Shown here: one piece after another, positions 46,047-57,300 of the stretch
Numbering within the stretch: the stretch's first letter is position 1
Layout of the letters: every line of letters starts with the position of its first letter
From: Trematomus loennbergii
Taxonomy: Eukaryota; Chordata; Actinopteri; Perciformes; Nototheniidae
Assembly (NCBI GenBank): GCA_012861695.1
Contig: JAAOOA010000168.1
Coordinates: 400,001-464,000 of the forward strand
Direction: 5' to 3'
DNA: 64,000 nucleotides
Translations under genes and position numbers: made by a program
Notes under the pieces: generated by a model
Seen by the model: the letters and a program-made list of their open reading frames with translations, nothing else
Told to the model about the DNA's origin: nothing
The model's database searches: none

Positions 46047-46052
46047 CATGTT
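46047..46052. repeat. Right target-site duplication of the Maverick (catgtt)
   Basis: Identical to 30437-30442. The sequence that follows (gatgtagaagagacatgaag) continues the host MITE. Confidence 0.9.
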
Positions 46053-46245
46053 GATGTAGAAGAGACATGAAGAAGTGGATTTTGCATAATAGGGGACCTT
46101 TTAAATGTGTTTCTGTTATGTCCAATAAGGAAGAACAACATGTTATATTGTAAGCTAAGAGAAAATAAGTTATAATAATAAGATATCTGTTGGCAGTCAT
46201 TTCATTCTGCAAAGCACATTTAAAGTTCAGACAAGGGAAAACAGA
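46053..46245. repeat. Composite repeat unit, copy 2, right remainder
   Basis: Matches 15864-16070 (end of the TTAA MITE and flank, to cagaacagttt). It shows that the DNA on both sides of the Maverick was once contiguous. Confidence 0.8.
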
Positions 46246-46494
46246 ACAGTTTGATGGTTTTGTTCTGTAATTATCTGTCAGGTGAATGAAATAAACCCTG
46301 TTTTTATTAATCATTTCTTATTGTTGTGTATTTATTTATTTGTAACCTTCACGTTGGATAACATCAAGATGCACCTTCATTAGATCCACGAGGAGGAAAT
46401 CCAGTTATTGCAACCGGACGGAGAAAAACGCAGGTGAAGTAAAATAGAATAAGTAATATAGAATAAAAATCCAAATTCAGAGTATTTAGAGGTA

Positions 46495-46700
46495 AAACAA
46501 GTTTACGTAAATATTGTAAATTATGATATATTGTGGGGTATAAGACATAGTTGAGACTTGGTTGTGTTATATAGTAGTATATATATCAATATATATTATA
46601 GCAGAGGTGGGAACTAAAGTACATTTACTCAATATGTGCCATCGTTAGCATTACAGATCGCCTACCAGCAGGGTAAGGCTACATAAAGGGTTACACTAGC
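46495..46700. repeat. Repeat shared with 19638-19832
   Basis: Same sequence order and orientation, ending taccagcagggtaaggctac; small indels distinguish the two. Confidence 0.6.
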
Positions 46701-46744
46701 AATGCTAATGAATGCTAACTGCTAGCTAGCTGGTGATCTGATAA

Positions 46745-47460
46745 CATTTCAATATTCTTCACACCACCACCATCACCAAGAAAGCTCGACAGCGGCTCTT
46801 CTCCTCCGCAGGTTGAGGAGGTTCAAAATGGATTCCAGGATACTCTGCAACTTCTACAGGTGCACGATAGAGAGTATCCTGACTGCAGCATGACGGCCTG
46901 GTACGGCAGCTGCACCGACCTCGATCGTAAGGCTTTACAGAGGGTGGTGAAAACTGCACAGCACATCACCAGGACGGAGCTGCCATCCATGGAGGACCTT
47001 TACTCCCAGCGGCTCAGGAAGAATCACTACGGATTATCAAAGACCCCCATCACCCCAGCCACAAACTGTTCTTTCTGTTGCCGTCTGGTAGACGTTACCG
47101 CAGCATCCTGGCAAGGACAAGAAGATTCGGAGACAGTTGCTTCCCGCGGGCAGTGAGGACTGTTAAAAAATTGAACTGTTGAAACAATTCAAAACATTCA
47201 TCTGCTACTCAGTATTATGTATCTAATACCTAATATATATATATATATATCATTCCAACAACTTGTATATAGACTTGTACTGCACTATTCCACATCATCA
47301 CTTTATTATAACTATTTTTATTTTTGTATTGCTCTTGCTTTTTTTATTATGTTATTATGTTGCATTGTTGGAGAAGCCTGTGACATAAGATTTTCAACTA
47401 CATAATTACTCTGTAGCTATTCAGATTGACAATAAAGAACCTTGAACCTTGAACCTGAAC
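46745..47460 (+). mobile_element. LINE 3' end, degraded
   Basis: Translation in several frames recalls a LINE C-terminal region: HPSHKLFFLLPSGRRYRSI and TRRFGDSCFPRAVRTVK, preceded by a shifted AWYGSCTDLDRKALQRVV. It has a 3' UTR and a tail of ccttgaa units (47441-47462) after aataaag. Frameshifts and stops make it inactive. Confidence 0.7.
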
Positions 47461-47698
47461 CTTGTCCTCTTGCTGGAGCTGACTCACTCCAAACATTGGA
47501 TTAAATTAAGCCTTTTTTTGTTTTCTTTGTATTCAGTATATTTGAGAAATATTAAGCCTTCAAAAAATGGATCAGTCCAGCTCAGACATCAATGTTCTCT
47601 TTGTATCTGATGTTTTCATTTGTTGCTTTTTTAACAGCGCTCAGTGGTGGGTTGAAATGATTAGAAATCCATTAAAAAAGGTCTATTAAACTCTTGCT

Positions 47699-47961
47699 TG
47701 TGCTTTGACAAAAAATCCATTAAAAAATGTCATCTGTGGAAGCCGTAATACTGTAAAAAGTACGACCAATCATTTGGCCGGCCCGGCTAAAATAACTGGA
47801 TGGCCTACTGCCTGTCAGCCTTCCATCTGTGCACAAACTTATCTCGTGCCCTCATTGGTCATGTGCACGTTCGTGTGTGTTGAGGAGGGGATTTTCTCCG
47901 GTTGTGTATTTTCAAATTCTAGCGCACTCGAGCCGGTTTCTCAAACTTACCTACCCTACCT
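47699..47961. mobile_element. MITE with AGGTAGGGTAGG ends, copy 3 (left end missing)
   Basis: Matches the right two-thirds of the copy at 20766-21146, ends caaacttacctaccctacct and is followed by TTAA (47962-47965). The left third is deleted. Confidence 0.75.
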
Positions 47962-47994
47962 TTAAATACCTACACACTTTAACTTAAAGTGGAC

Positions 47995-48475
47995 CTATCA
48001 TGCTATATTTTAATAAATAGTGTAGGACCATACCTATATAAGGCATATTTATATTTTTTTTTGTTCAAAATACCAACACATCATGCATTTTAGCCATGCC
48101 TCATTTTGCTTAATTTGCACTTTTGTAGCTCTGTTTTAGCAAGGGCAGATTCTGTGAGAACAGCACCACCTACAGGCCTGGCATATGTACTACAGCGTCT
48201 CCAGCGCTTTCGAACGGCAATGGCCGTGGCTGTCTCCTCCTGATTGGTGGAGTTGGCCCAATAGCCGTAGCGCCACCGTCCTGACGTCAGACAGTGTTCA
48301 AATCTGGATCAGTTTGTATCAGATCCGTTGCAGCCCCTTTTTTAGAGATTTGGGTATGGAGGAAAATAGAGAGGGTTGTGTTTTCTGACACTTGGTGAGT
48401 TCCCTGGAACACCGGGGACACATATTCATGTAGAAAAGACGTACAAAAGTGCATTTTGCATGGTAGGTAAGGTTT
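47995..48475. mobile_element. Possible MITE related to the AGGTCCCC family
   Basis: Starts ttaaagtggacctatcatgc and ends ttgcatggtaggtaagg, with an interior acacatattcatgtagaaaa resembling the internal part of the MITE at 15523. Diverged termini make the limits uncertain. Confidence 0.4.
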
Positions 48476-48966
48476 TGAATGCAGGATGTTTACTGGGTGA
48501 TTTTCACACTGTGGTTTTAATATGTTTATTTCAATAACTTTGTTGAGCTTGTGTTTAGCTCTATTTCTATCTCACTGAACGTAGTACCTGTGTGTGAACT
48601 GGTTCAGCTGATAAGGCTGGTTATGAGTCAAGAGGAGGAGCTGCAGACAGGTGAGGGTGTTAAAGTCCAAATAAGAAGTCAGATTGCCAGACGCCATTTT
48701 ACACCTGGACGGAGCGGAGGACAACAGGGTGAGTGTTAACACCAGGATCTGCTTTCTAACACATTATTTACTTTAAGACGCTGATGTTCTGACATCCAGT
48801 AAAATAGAGTCCAATGAGACTTCTACAAGTGCTGTAAACTTTTATTATTTCCTGTTTTCTGATTCATCAAAGCAACATAACATGTGACAGCCCAGCGCAG
48901 TCAAATGGGGAGCGGCCTGTCTGAAGTCTGACTGATTTGATGTATTTTAACCAAGTTTATTATTAT

Positions 48967-49067
<101 letters not shown>

Positions 49068-49080
49068 TCTGTCTCTCCAG

Positions 49081-49236
49081 TGTCACTGGTTTATCTCTCA
49101 GACTGGAGAAGATGAGTGGTTTTAAAGATGAGGAAGAGGACACATCTTCAGTCTCCAGCGGTCTGTCTCTGAAGAGTGACCGGTCTAAAGATAACCCGAT
49201 ATGCTTCAGTAATGAACCTGGACCCTCAGACACAAA
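49081..49236 (+). CDS. First coding exon of NLR copy C
   Basis: Acceptor gtctgtctctccag ends at 49080. The ATG at 49112 opens MSGFKDEEEDTSSVSSGLSL and runs in frame to SNEPGPSDTK before donor gtaagag. This is the usual translation start of this fish NLR group and the only intact one in the window. Confidence 0.7.
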
Positions 49237-49470
49237 GTAAGAGTTTCTGCTGTAACCTGACCTGAAGAGGATCCAGTTTTTATGTTATCTGATAATCTAA
49301 CCTGTTCTTTAATGATCGCAGTAAAGAAACTTAGTAACAGTACAGTAACAAAGTTTAAACTCTTGATCCCTGGCGTCATCAGCGATAGTAAATAATCTAC
49401 ATACAGACAGAAGTCAAAATGTGCTCTCTGAATGAACTAATGATGTTTAAAACATGTGTTGTTTCCACAG

Positions 49471-49575
49471 ACAGAGAGCAGAGTCTCCAGTCCCCAGCTG
49501 TCTGTCTCTGAAGAGTGACTGGTCTAAAGATCAACCTCTAAACTTCAGTAATGAACCTGGACCTTCAGACACAAA
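49471..49575 (+). CDS. Second N-terminal repeat exon of NLR copy C
   Basis: Between ttgtttccacag and gtaagag. It encodes RAESPVPSCLSLKSDWSKD and SNEPGPSDTK in one frame, paralogous to the exon at 60473-60577. Confidence 0.65.
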
Positions 49576-50059
49576 GTAAGAGTTTCTGCTGTAACCTGAC
49601 CTGAAGAGGATCCAGTTTTTATATAATCTAATATATTAAACTGTTCTTTAATAATATCATGTGTGCAGTATAGTACAGAACAAAGGCAGCAGAGTTCAGC
49701 AAGCTAACATTATTTGAGGATATTTCAATATGCATTTATAGCATCATTGTATCAGTGGCATAAAAAGGTTTTAAATGGCAAAGATATTGATAAATACTCA
49801 CTAAAAACTAAATATATCGTCCAAAACATTATTTACTACTTGGGCATGTTCATGATATGTATTTTAAGGATGTTTTTTAATAATAGTGACAACCTGGTGA
49901 GCAGATATAACAGAGCTTTGTGTGATTACATGTAGAGTCAATGCAAAGACCCAGATCCGTGCCTGGAGACACCAAGAAAGTGAAGAGGTGAAATTCATGT
50001 CACCTGCGTATTTGTCTCCGCCTCAGTTTACAGTCCACTGAAATCTACTCGTTGTTGCT

Positions 50060-50115
50060 CACACACACACGCATGCACGCACGCACGTACGCACGCACGC
50101 ACGCATGCACGCACG

Positions 50116-50151
<36 letters not shown>

Positions 50152-50172
50152 ACACACACACACACACACACA
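50060..50172. repeat. (CA)n / (CGCA)n microsatellite
   Basis: Mixed cgcacgcacgca and cacaca runs. Confidence 0.9.
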
Positions 50173-50649
50173 TTACCCATTTCCTTCCAAGTCTTGGCAA
50201 ATTATACATAAATACAGATATTCATTTAAACTCTCTGACCTTCCCCTGGGTAGTCGGTACAGACAGGTATGCTTACAAATCCGAAACAGGTGCTAGTTAA
50301 AAAATTAAATATAAAAGAAAATAATAACCAACCAAAAATAATATGTAAATAAGATAAATATAAGAAAAAAAAATATAAACATAAAAGGAGGTGTTTAGAG
50401 CTCAGATATCACTTGTGTTATCGGTTTCCATCTTCTCTTAAATGTTTCTAGTTTCAGTCGTAGTCTTGCTGTAGTTTTTTCCATAATAAAGAGCTTTTTA
50501 CTCTGTCTCTCCATTGCGTGATGTTGGGGGTTGTGGTTTCAACCTCGAGATTGTGATGATTTTCCCAACCTCCCCACAATTCCTCCAACATAGATCAGAC
50601 GTTTTATTATTATTTTATTCTTTACTGTAGGGTATTTTTATTATTTGTA
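50173..50649. other. Repeat-like DNA without genes
   Basis: AT-rich sequence that probably belongs to the LINE whose tail follows at 50650. No ORF or splice pair is seen. Confidence 0.35.
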
Positions 50650-50731
50650 CAGCACTTTGGTCGACCAAAAATCGTTTATAAATGTGCTATATAATAAAAC
50701 TTGATTTGATTTGATTTGATTATATTTTGAG
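50650..50731 (+). mobile_element. Non-LTR retrotransposon tail with (TTGAT)n repeat
   Basis: tgtacagcactttggtcgac ... taaaacttgatttgatttga is a common fish LINE or SINE 3' tail with a short tandem repeat end. Confidence 0.55.
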
Positions 50732-51104
50732 GTGATAGATGCAACCCGGTATCACGGCAAGACGTGAACATGTGACGATCTACCATGCTGGAGACGTGAA
50801 TATGTCACGGTTTCGTCCCTTCAAACGTGACAGTTACACGGTATTGTTAACATGGCCCAACCAGTGGAGAAATACCCGGAAGTGCCAAGCAAATGGTCTA
50901 CCGCGCCTATAGAGTGGCGAAGTCCCTCCCCTTCCGGTGGACCTCCATGGGACATTATTTGGGAAAAATTATGTATTGAAGTCAATGGAGAGAGAAGATT
51001 ATCTTTTGATCCCGTTTGAATTATGCCACGAATTACACATATGATGTTTGTCAATTTAAAAGATAATTTTGCAAGTCAAAAAAAAAGATTGTGTCGTAAA
51101 ACTG

Positions 51105-51995
51105 TGAAGGAGTGTGGAGGAAACTTCTGTGTAGCAATGCATGGAGTCACCGACTCAGGAAGGAGACACGGTGAGAGTTGGAGCTTTGATGTCAAACACT
51201 GATGGGTTTATTCAGAGTATTCGGCCGGAGGATTCACATCACAAGTCAAAGAGTCAGAGGTTCTGACTACACGGTAGAGTTGCCACGTCAATTCTGAAGA
51301 GCCTCTCTCTATGCTAGACCTTTTAACTGGTTCACAGAGAGAAATCAACATCTCTGAAGGAGTAGACTAAACAGCTGGGAACACTGAGCCACCTGCATCC
51401 GACACTCATGGCCTCATGGATTTCACATCCTAGAGTCCACAAACACCGATAAAGAAGTGCCTCAGTGTTCTCACAACAATTACCCTTCGTGCCAGACAAG
51501 TTGACCGGTCACAAACTGGTGACAACAACACATATGGCACCAATGCCTTTCCTTAAAGGAGATAACAGACGTCAGAGTAGATCATAAAACGTCACAGAGC
51601 AAAAGGTTAGATATCTAGAAGAATTATTCCTTAACAATTTGTTTGTGTGAAACGCTCAATGAACTACATCTCTGGTCTCACAGAACAACACACGTCACCA
51701 AGATGGCCGTCACTACTGTCTTGTCAACAAAACGATTGACTACCCTCACTATCACCACAATGAAACACGTCCTGAAGAAAGTCATGCAAAGCTGCCTGCC
51801 TGCCTTCCTTTGATTCTCTCTGAACTGCCTGGTCTTTTTAATGTTTAATGTCAACCATTTGTGCAGATAGCATGAAGTAGAGAAGATCGCCGATGCTAAC
51901 GTTAGCGTTAGCATTTCTCCCCCGGCTTAAATGGTGTATTATAGAATGATCACACCGGTGACAGTACTCTTCAAAGGGTTCACGAAATATGACTA
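51105..51995. other. Unassigned 0.9-kb segment
   Basis: Lies between the left arm of the inverted-repeat element and the Gypsy element. It has no convincing ORF. It could be another LTR or transposon, but I cannot define ends. Confidence 0.3.
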
Positions 51996-51999
51996 CTAC

Positions 52000-52188
52000 T
52001 GTAACGTCTGAGGTGTTAAGGCTTCAAGAATACTTCTGTGTAACAAAAACTCAGGAACTTAGTACTTTTTGGAGCGTCACAGATGCCTCCGTTTATTTAT
52101 TGTCGAGTCACACCACACTCTTCCTCTCACCACTCCAGGACAGACTGCGCATGCTCACAACACATGACCTCTCAACCCAATGCTTACA
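52000..52188 (-). repeat. Gypsy 3' LTR
   Basis: 189 bp beginning tgtaacgtctgagg on the plus strand and ending aatgcttaca. A purine-rich tract on the coding strand abuts it at 52189-52203. Confidence 0.9.
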
Positions 52189-52857
52189 TGCGTCCCCCCT
52201 TACTGAAAGAAATGTCCCCATTTCCATACACATGGTGAGAACACAACAAAACATGAAATAAAAAAATAAAAATACAACCACGAAAAACCCCAAAAAATAA
52301 CAAACCACACACCACCCCGCAGAATAATACATGCAGGCATGACGTACATTTGAAGAAAAAAAATCTTTGAATAAAAACAATGACAAACAAAACACATCCA
52401 CAGCCCAAATAAAACATCAAACTAGGTATGACATAACCTATTCCCCTGTCCTGCACACTCGAAACATGAAAAAAAACAATTATGCAGCATAGAATACACA
52501 GGAGAAAATAATCACACAAGCACGTAAACACCAGTCATTCAGCCCATAACAAAGTCCATAAATCGGACAGGAGGCCGCGCTAACCTCCCAGCCCGGGACA
52601 CCGTCGGTGCGGCTTGTTTGAGCTCAGGGGAATCACCAGCCCCAGAACCCGGCCCAAGATCACAGTCACTTTCCCCATCGAAAACCTCAAGCGTCCAGAG
52701 CTCTGTGGGGAGACTGCATCTTGCAACGGAAGAGCCTGAGAAAGGTTTAAGAGAGACCTTGATGGTCCCTCCAAGGGAAAGGCTACCGGCAGGTTGTATC
52801 GCCGTAGTCTGTCGTAATGGACAGTTTGGAGAGAGGCTTCATCCCCAAACGGGCTAC

Positions 52858-53960
52858 TTAGTTGGTACGTGACCCCCACTTCATCACCCCTATCCATTCG
52901 CCTCTGCACCAGATAAGGCCCCTTCCAGTGGGAGCCAGCTTACGGCGGCTCTCAGTGGGATCATTTAACCACACCAAATCCCCGACTTCATACGGGTCGT
53001 GCCTCACTCTGGCGTCATAGTACGACTTCTGTTTGCTGCTTGCAGCAAAATTGTTATCCCTTGTCTGATCAAACGCCGTGTCCAAGCGTCTGAGAAGGGA
53101 ACCAGCAAAGTCTTCCTGGGGACCCTGCACCAGATCATCCCGCTTTGGACCCAGTAAAACATCCACAGGAGTCCTGGCCTCCCTGCCATGCGTGAGAAAA
53201 TATGGCGTGAAGCCTGTGCTGGAATGTACACTGGTATTGTACGCAAATGCGACCTGTGACAGAAAAGAGTCCCACTCCCCCTCACATGATAGAAGAGATT
53301 TCGCCAACTGATCGATAAGTGTCCTATTAAACCTCTCTACCATGCCATCAGACTTCGGATTGTAAGGCGTGGTGTGCGTCTTCTTCACACCTAACATGCC
53401 GCACAAATGCCTCACAAAATCTGATTCGAACTGTCTGCCCATATCAGTGTGCAGAGTTTCCATTACCCCATGCTCCAAGATGTAGTTCTGGAAGAGACAC
53501 TCCGCGACCGTCGGGGCTTTTTGATCAGGGATGGCATACAGATTTACACATTTTGTGAAATAGTCCTCAACAACCAACACATACCGGTTGCCTTTTGATG
53601 TGACCGGCAACTCCAGTATGTCAGCCGCCACACGCTGGAAAGGTCTAACTGCATGTGAAGTTCTCATGGGGGCATGGTGTTTAGGCACCGGGGACTTCCT
53701 TCTCTGACAGGCATAACATTGGTCACACCACGAACGAATGTCACTGTGCATGGAGGGCCAATAGCACACACTTCTTGCGCGTGCCAAACGCGATCATACG
53801 CCAGGTGAGCAGTCAGTGGAGCACCATACAAGTGTCCCAGGACCTCTGGAACTAAGACAGCAGGAACAACAACCTGAGTAGACTGCCCTGCCTCAGACAG
53901 CCAAACAACTCTACATAAAGTCCCTCCACAAAAGTCAGCCGGGAAACTCATGCCAAAGTC
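52858..53960 (-). pseudogene. Gypsy integrase
   Basis: The minus-strand frame includes an HHCC zinc motif spread over a frameshift (HLYGAPLTAHLAYDR, then CDQCYACQRRK), a catalytic core with VAADILELPV, LHTDMGRQFESDFV and GMVERFNRTLID (D, D and E), then YNTSVHSSTGFTPYFL. The C-terminal part follows (WLNDPTESRRKLAPTGRG). It lacks 5' continuity with RT. A one-base break lies near 53785. Confidence 0.85.
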
Positions 53961-53984
53961 TCTTCACACCCCGACTAGCATCTT

Positions 53985-54608
53985 TTAACCTCCATCTAGG
54001 GGGCCATTGGCCATGCTCCAGCCAGGCCAAAACTTTCCGATGTCTGCATCCTTTTGCTGGAGCTCCCTAATACCGGAGCCATCATGTGACAGAGTGAAGA
54101 TTAGGGTCTGGTCCACTGAAGACCCTGAGTCAGGAGAAGGAGGGCCTGAAATTGGTCCCTGGGCTTGGGCCGTGGCAGGACTCCCCACAGCACACACATC
54201 ACTAGGACCACTGTCCCCAGCGCCAGGGAGAATTGTACTCAAGGGAGCGGATGTGGCGTTCAATCTAAGCCCAGCTGCCCCAATCCGAATGAAGACCTCC
54301 TCCAAAGCAGACATGTGGGCCTCAAACGAACTACTGTAAATTAGTATATCGTCAAGATACACCATGCAGATGTGCCATGGCAGCCCCCTTAACACCAGCT
54401 CCATAACCCTCTGGAAGGTAGCGGGTGCATTGGTTAGACCCATAGGCATGGATTTGAACTGGTATAGGCCCTGGCCAGTGGTGAATGATGTCTTTTCGCG
54501 GTCCTCCTCAGCCATTTCCACCTGCCAGTAACCGTCAGAAAACCAAGGTGCTGAACCAGGAGGCCCCCGCCAATGCGTCCAATGTGTCATCCACCCGTGG
54601 CAGTGCAT
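53985..54608 (-). pseudogene. Gypsy reverse transcriptase, partial
   Basis: Includes YWQVEMAEEDREKTSF, YQFKSMPMGLTNAPATFQRV and the catalytic MVYLDDILIYS, then truncates after GLRLN and joins sequence near the integrase zinc region. The N-terminal RT blocks, the thumb, the connection and RNase H are missing. Confidence 0.85.
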
Positions 54609-54683
54609 GAGAGGAATATCAACATCCCCAGGTGAAGCAGACCACGACCAACATCCATAACAGCTCGAGCCTGCAACATTAAA

Positions 54684-55145
54684 TCAAACCCCAGCAGAAT
54701 AGCTTGTGTTGCCCCTCGCACTACATGCACAGCCTGCTCCCAATGTTTGCCCCCCAACTGTATGGGAAGAGTCACAGTACCCAGAGTGTCCCAATTGACC
54801 ATTTACTGTGCGTGAAAAAGTGTACTGGGTATTTAGCACACGTTTACGTAAGGCAGACGTGGACATTCTGAAGTCCTCAGAAATAAGTGAAACATTGGAC
54901 CCAGAGTCAATCAAAACAGTAACATCAACACCCTCAACAAGTCCTCTAACATAGGCTGTGGGCTTAGACTCACCCACAGAACAAGAGTCCAATGCACGAG
55001 CAGCGCTTTCCCAGCAGAATAGTCCATTTGACCCTGTAGTGGTGAAACCGGCATCTGGGTCTCGACGCCAGTCACTGGAAGTTTCCCTGCAGCCGTCCGT
55101 GTGAGGTGGAGATGGTGACCGCCGAGAGGGAGACAAAAACCTCAC
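54684..55145 (-). pseudogene. Gypsy aspartic protease region
   Basis: Contains VTVLIDSGSNVSLISEDF, with the DSG catalytic triad of retroviral-type proteases, and later AILLGFDLML, the usual second conserved block. It runs into the deleted RT region. Confidence 0.8.
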
Positions 55146-55199
55146 TCCACGCCTTGGCTGACGTTCCCCAGGGCTGTGTGGTCCTTGTGGGACATCGCT

Positions 55200-56150
55200 G
55201 CCCGGTCGTCGCGGTGAGAAGTCCGCAGAGGTGTCTCGGGTTCCCCCTCACGTGGAGACCATTCCCTGGCACCAAAACCATCCTGCGGTCTGCGCTGAGG
55301 AGAACGGCCCCTGCTGCGGTCGTCCCTGTGGGAATCACCGGTGGTAGATCTGCAACCAAACCCGCCACAGTCACAGTGGCAGGCACGCCGTGCACCCTCT
55401 GCTCCACTTGGTCCTGCTGACGATCCCAGGTCAAGGCGGAGCTCCCTCTGCCATTCTCAGCTCCACGGTTATGCGCTCTCAAGTCTTTTACCTCAGTCTG
55501 TAAGTTGTCCACCTTCAAGGTGAGGCTTCAATCACATTTATGAGCTTATCCGTGGTATTAGCCTTACAGTCGAAAACACCAGCCGATGGTGAATTTAGGG
55601 CTGCAACAACAGCAGATGCGGAGGACAGTAGGGCAAACCAGGCGTGTTCAACCTCATTGCCTGCCTGGCCCGCTCACAACGCCCAGCAATTATCAACGCC
55701 TCCTCCATATCAGTCGCCCCCTGTTCATGGCATTTTGCTTGAAGTGCAGGATCAAGGCCAGCCAAAAATGTCTGAATTTCTCACCATTTACTGCAGCGAG
55801 TCTGGAAATGTCCGCCGCATACACCTCCAAACACTCGTTCGCCTGGCGGGGCCGTGCAGATACACACGTCTGGAAATAAAGCAGGAACTGTCTCTGGCCA
55901 AAAGCCTCCGCCAGCTTCTCCTTCACACGTTCGTAATCACCCTGCACATTTGCCGGTAAACTGTCCCACAGCAGGAAAGCTGCACCGTCCAGTCTGGTAG
56001 GTAGAATGTTCAGCAAGGTAGCTGCGTAGCTCGTGCCCCTCGCACCCCTCGTCTGAGCACGAACAGCGGCTTCAAACTGTCTTATCCACGTAGCGAACTG
56101 CCTCTGGCCGTCACCCCTAAACATCGGCAGCAGCTCCACTCTAATATCAC
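55200..56150 (-). pseudogene. Gypsy gag
   Basis: The minus-strand reading ELLPMFRGDGQRQFATWIRQ followed by LNILPTRLDGAAFLLWDSL and DYERVKEKLAEAFGQ resembles Gypsy Gag capsid regions. A Cys/His-containing segment in another frame (CDCGGFGCRS) near 55350 may be a remnant of nucleocapsid. Frameshifts separate the parts. Confidence 0.7.
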
Positions 56151-56272
56151 TACTCACAGAACCTGTCCAAGAAGCAGTACATCCGTTATAATCCGACCAG
56201 AAAGTCCAGTAATTGTCCACAGAAAAGAAAAATCCAAGAGCAGATAAACCACTCCGATACCGCTGCCACCAA

Positions 56273-56460
56273 TGTAACGTCCGAGGTGTTAAGGCTTCAA
56301 GAATACTTCTGTGTAACAAAAACTCAGGAACTTAGTACTTTTTGGAGCGTCACAGATGCCTCCGTTTATTTATCGTCGAGTCACACCACACTCTTCCTCT
56401 CACCACTCCAGGACAGACTGCGCATGCTCACAACACATGACCTCTCAACCAATGCTTACA
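56273..56460 (-). repeat. Gypsy 5' LTR
   Basis: 188 bp, nearly identical to the 3' LTR. The coding-strand sequence just inside it (ttggtggcagcggtatcgg) is the likely primer-binding site. Confidence 0.9.
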
Positions 56461-56464
56461 CTAC

Positions 56465-57300
56465 TCTTACTGTTTAACATTTTGGGTTACTTCATGTTAC
56501 TTCATGTTAAGGCTAATAAAAATGACAAGGCTGTAATGCTAACTAACGTGCTAGCTACTAGCTAGCTTGATCCAGACACTCCTGGTCCTTTCATCAGACG
56601 GGAAGCGAAAGAACGAGCAAGACCCATTGCTGGTATGATAACAACCTGGTACTAAGCACACAGGCATCTTGTTAAAGTTATCTTATCTTAGCCAGCGGCA
56701 TATAGATAGATTCTATCTATATGCCGCTGATTTTAGCTATCTCTTAGTGGAGGAAAACAATTGTGACATCACTTACGCGACTCTGGGATTTGTAGTCTTT
56801 CTAGTTGCGTATTTTTTCTTATATTTCAACAGTTTTACAACAAACTGTGACTTTTTGACATGGAAATGATTTTTTAAGATTGACAAACATCATATGTATA
56901 ATTCATGGCACAATTCAAACGGGATCGAAAGATAAGTTTTCTCTCTCCATTGACTTCAATACATTATTTTTCCGAAATAAGGTCCCATCGACCGGAAGTA
57001 GATGGGTGTGACTTCGCCACTCTATTGGTCGGTTTTTATTGTCAAAATTAGATGTTTTACATTTATTTTTTAATCGTCACACTCGATTTCGCCAATTTTC
57101 TTGTTGCCCTAGCTGGTCGACACCTCTTTTAGCAGAAACAAAGGCTACATTAATGTATTAAATCGATGTTAATCCATGTGTGTGGATCATAGACTGGTGT
57201 GGATGTGGAATTAACGGACGTGACGTTGTGCGATTGCGTTGCAGGCAACGCAATTTACAAACTCTTCAACTACAACCCTAATTATATTTAAAAACATTTT
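56465..57300. other. Repeat arm and unassigned DNA
   Basis: Apart from the inverted-repeat arm (56805-57040) no gene is seen. A short palindromic phrase, tatctatatgccgctg next to cagcggcatatagata, lies at about 56693-56728. Confidence 0.4.

Larger units (their letters stand above)
52000..56460 (-). mobile_element. Ty3/Gypsy LTR retrotransposon, internally deleted
   Basis: Two LTRs (52000-52188 and 56273-56460) with TG...CA ends and a 4-bp target duplication ctac (51996-51999 and 56461-56464). On the minus strand the order is LTR, gag, protease, partial RT, integrase, polypurine tract (taaggggggacgca next to the LTR at 52188), LTR. The LTRs differ at only three positions (two substitutions and a 1-base indel), implying recent insertion, yet most of RT and all of RNase H are missing. 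It is a young non-autonomous copy. Confidence 0.9.
50915..57040. mobile_element. Inverted-repeat element interrupted by younger insertions
   Basis: 50915-51100 and 56805-57040 are inverted copies (gagtggcgaagtccctccc against gacttcgccactc; caaacatcatatgt against acatatgatgtttg; gtaaaactgt against acagttttac). Between them lie unidentified DNA (51105-51995) and the Gypsy element (52000-56460). The arms look like long terminal repeats of a DNA transposon. No transposase was found. Confidence 0.5.

Noticed and set aside
52184..52531. Hydrophobic minus-strand ORFs next to the Gypsy 3' LTR, considered as envelope
   Set aside because: Low-complexity Phe/Cys/Val translation of AC-rich DNA; no signal peptide, glycosylation or fusion-peptide pattern.
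54007..54339. Plus-strand ORF inside the Gypsy pol
   Set aside because: Antisense of the RT/protease region.
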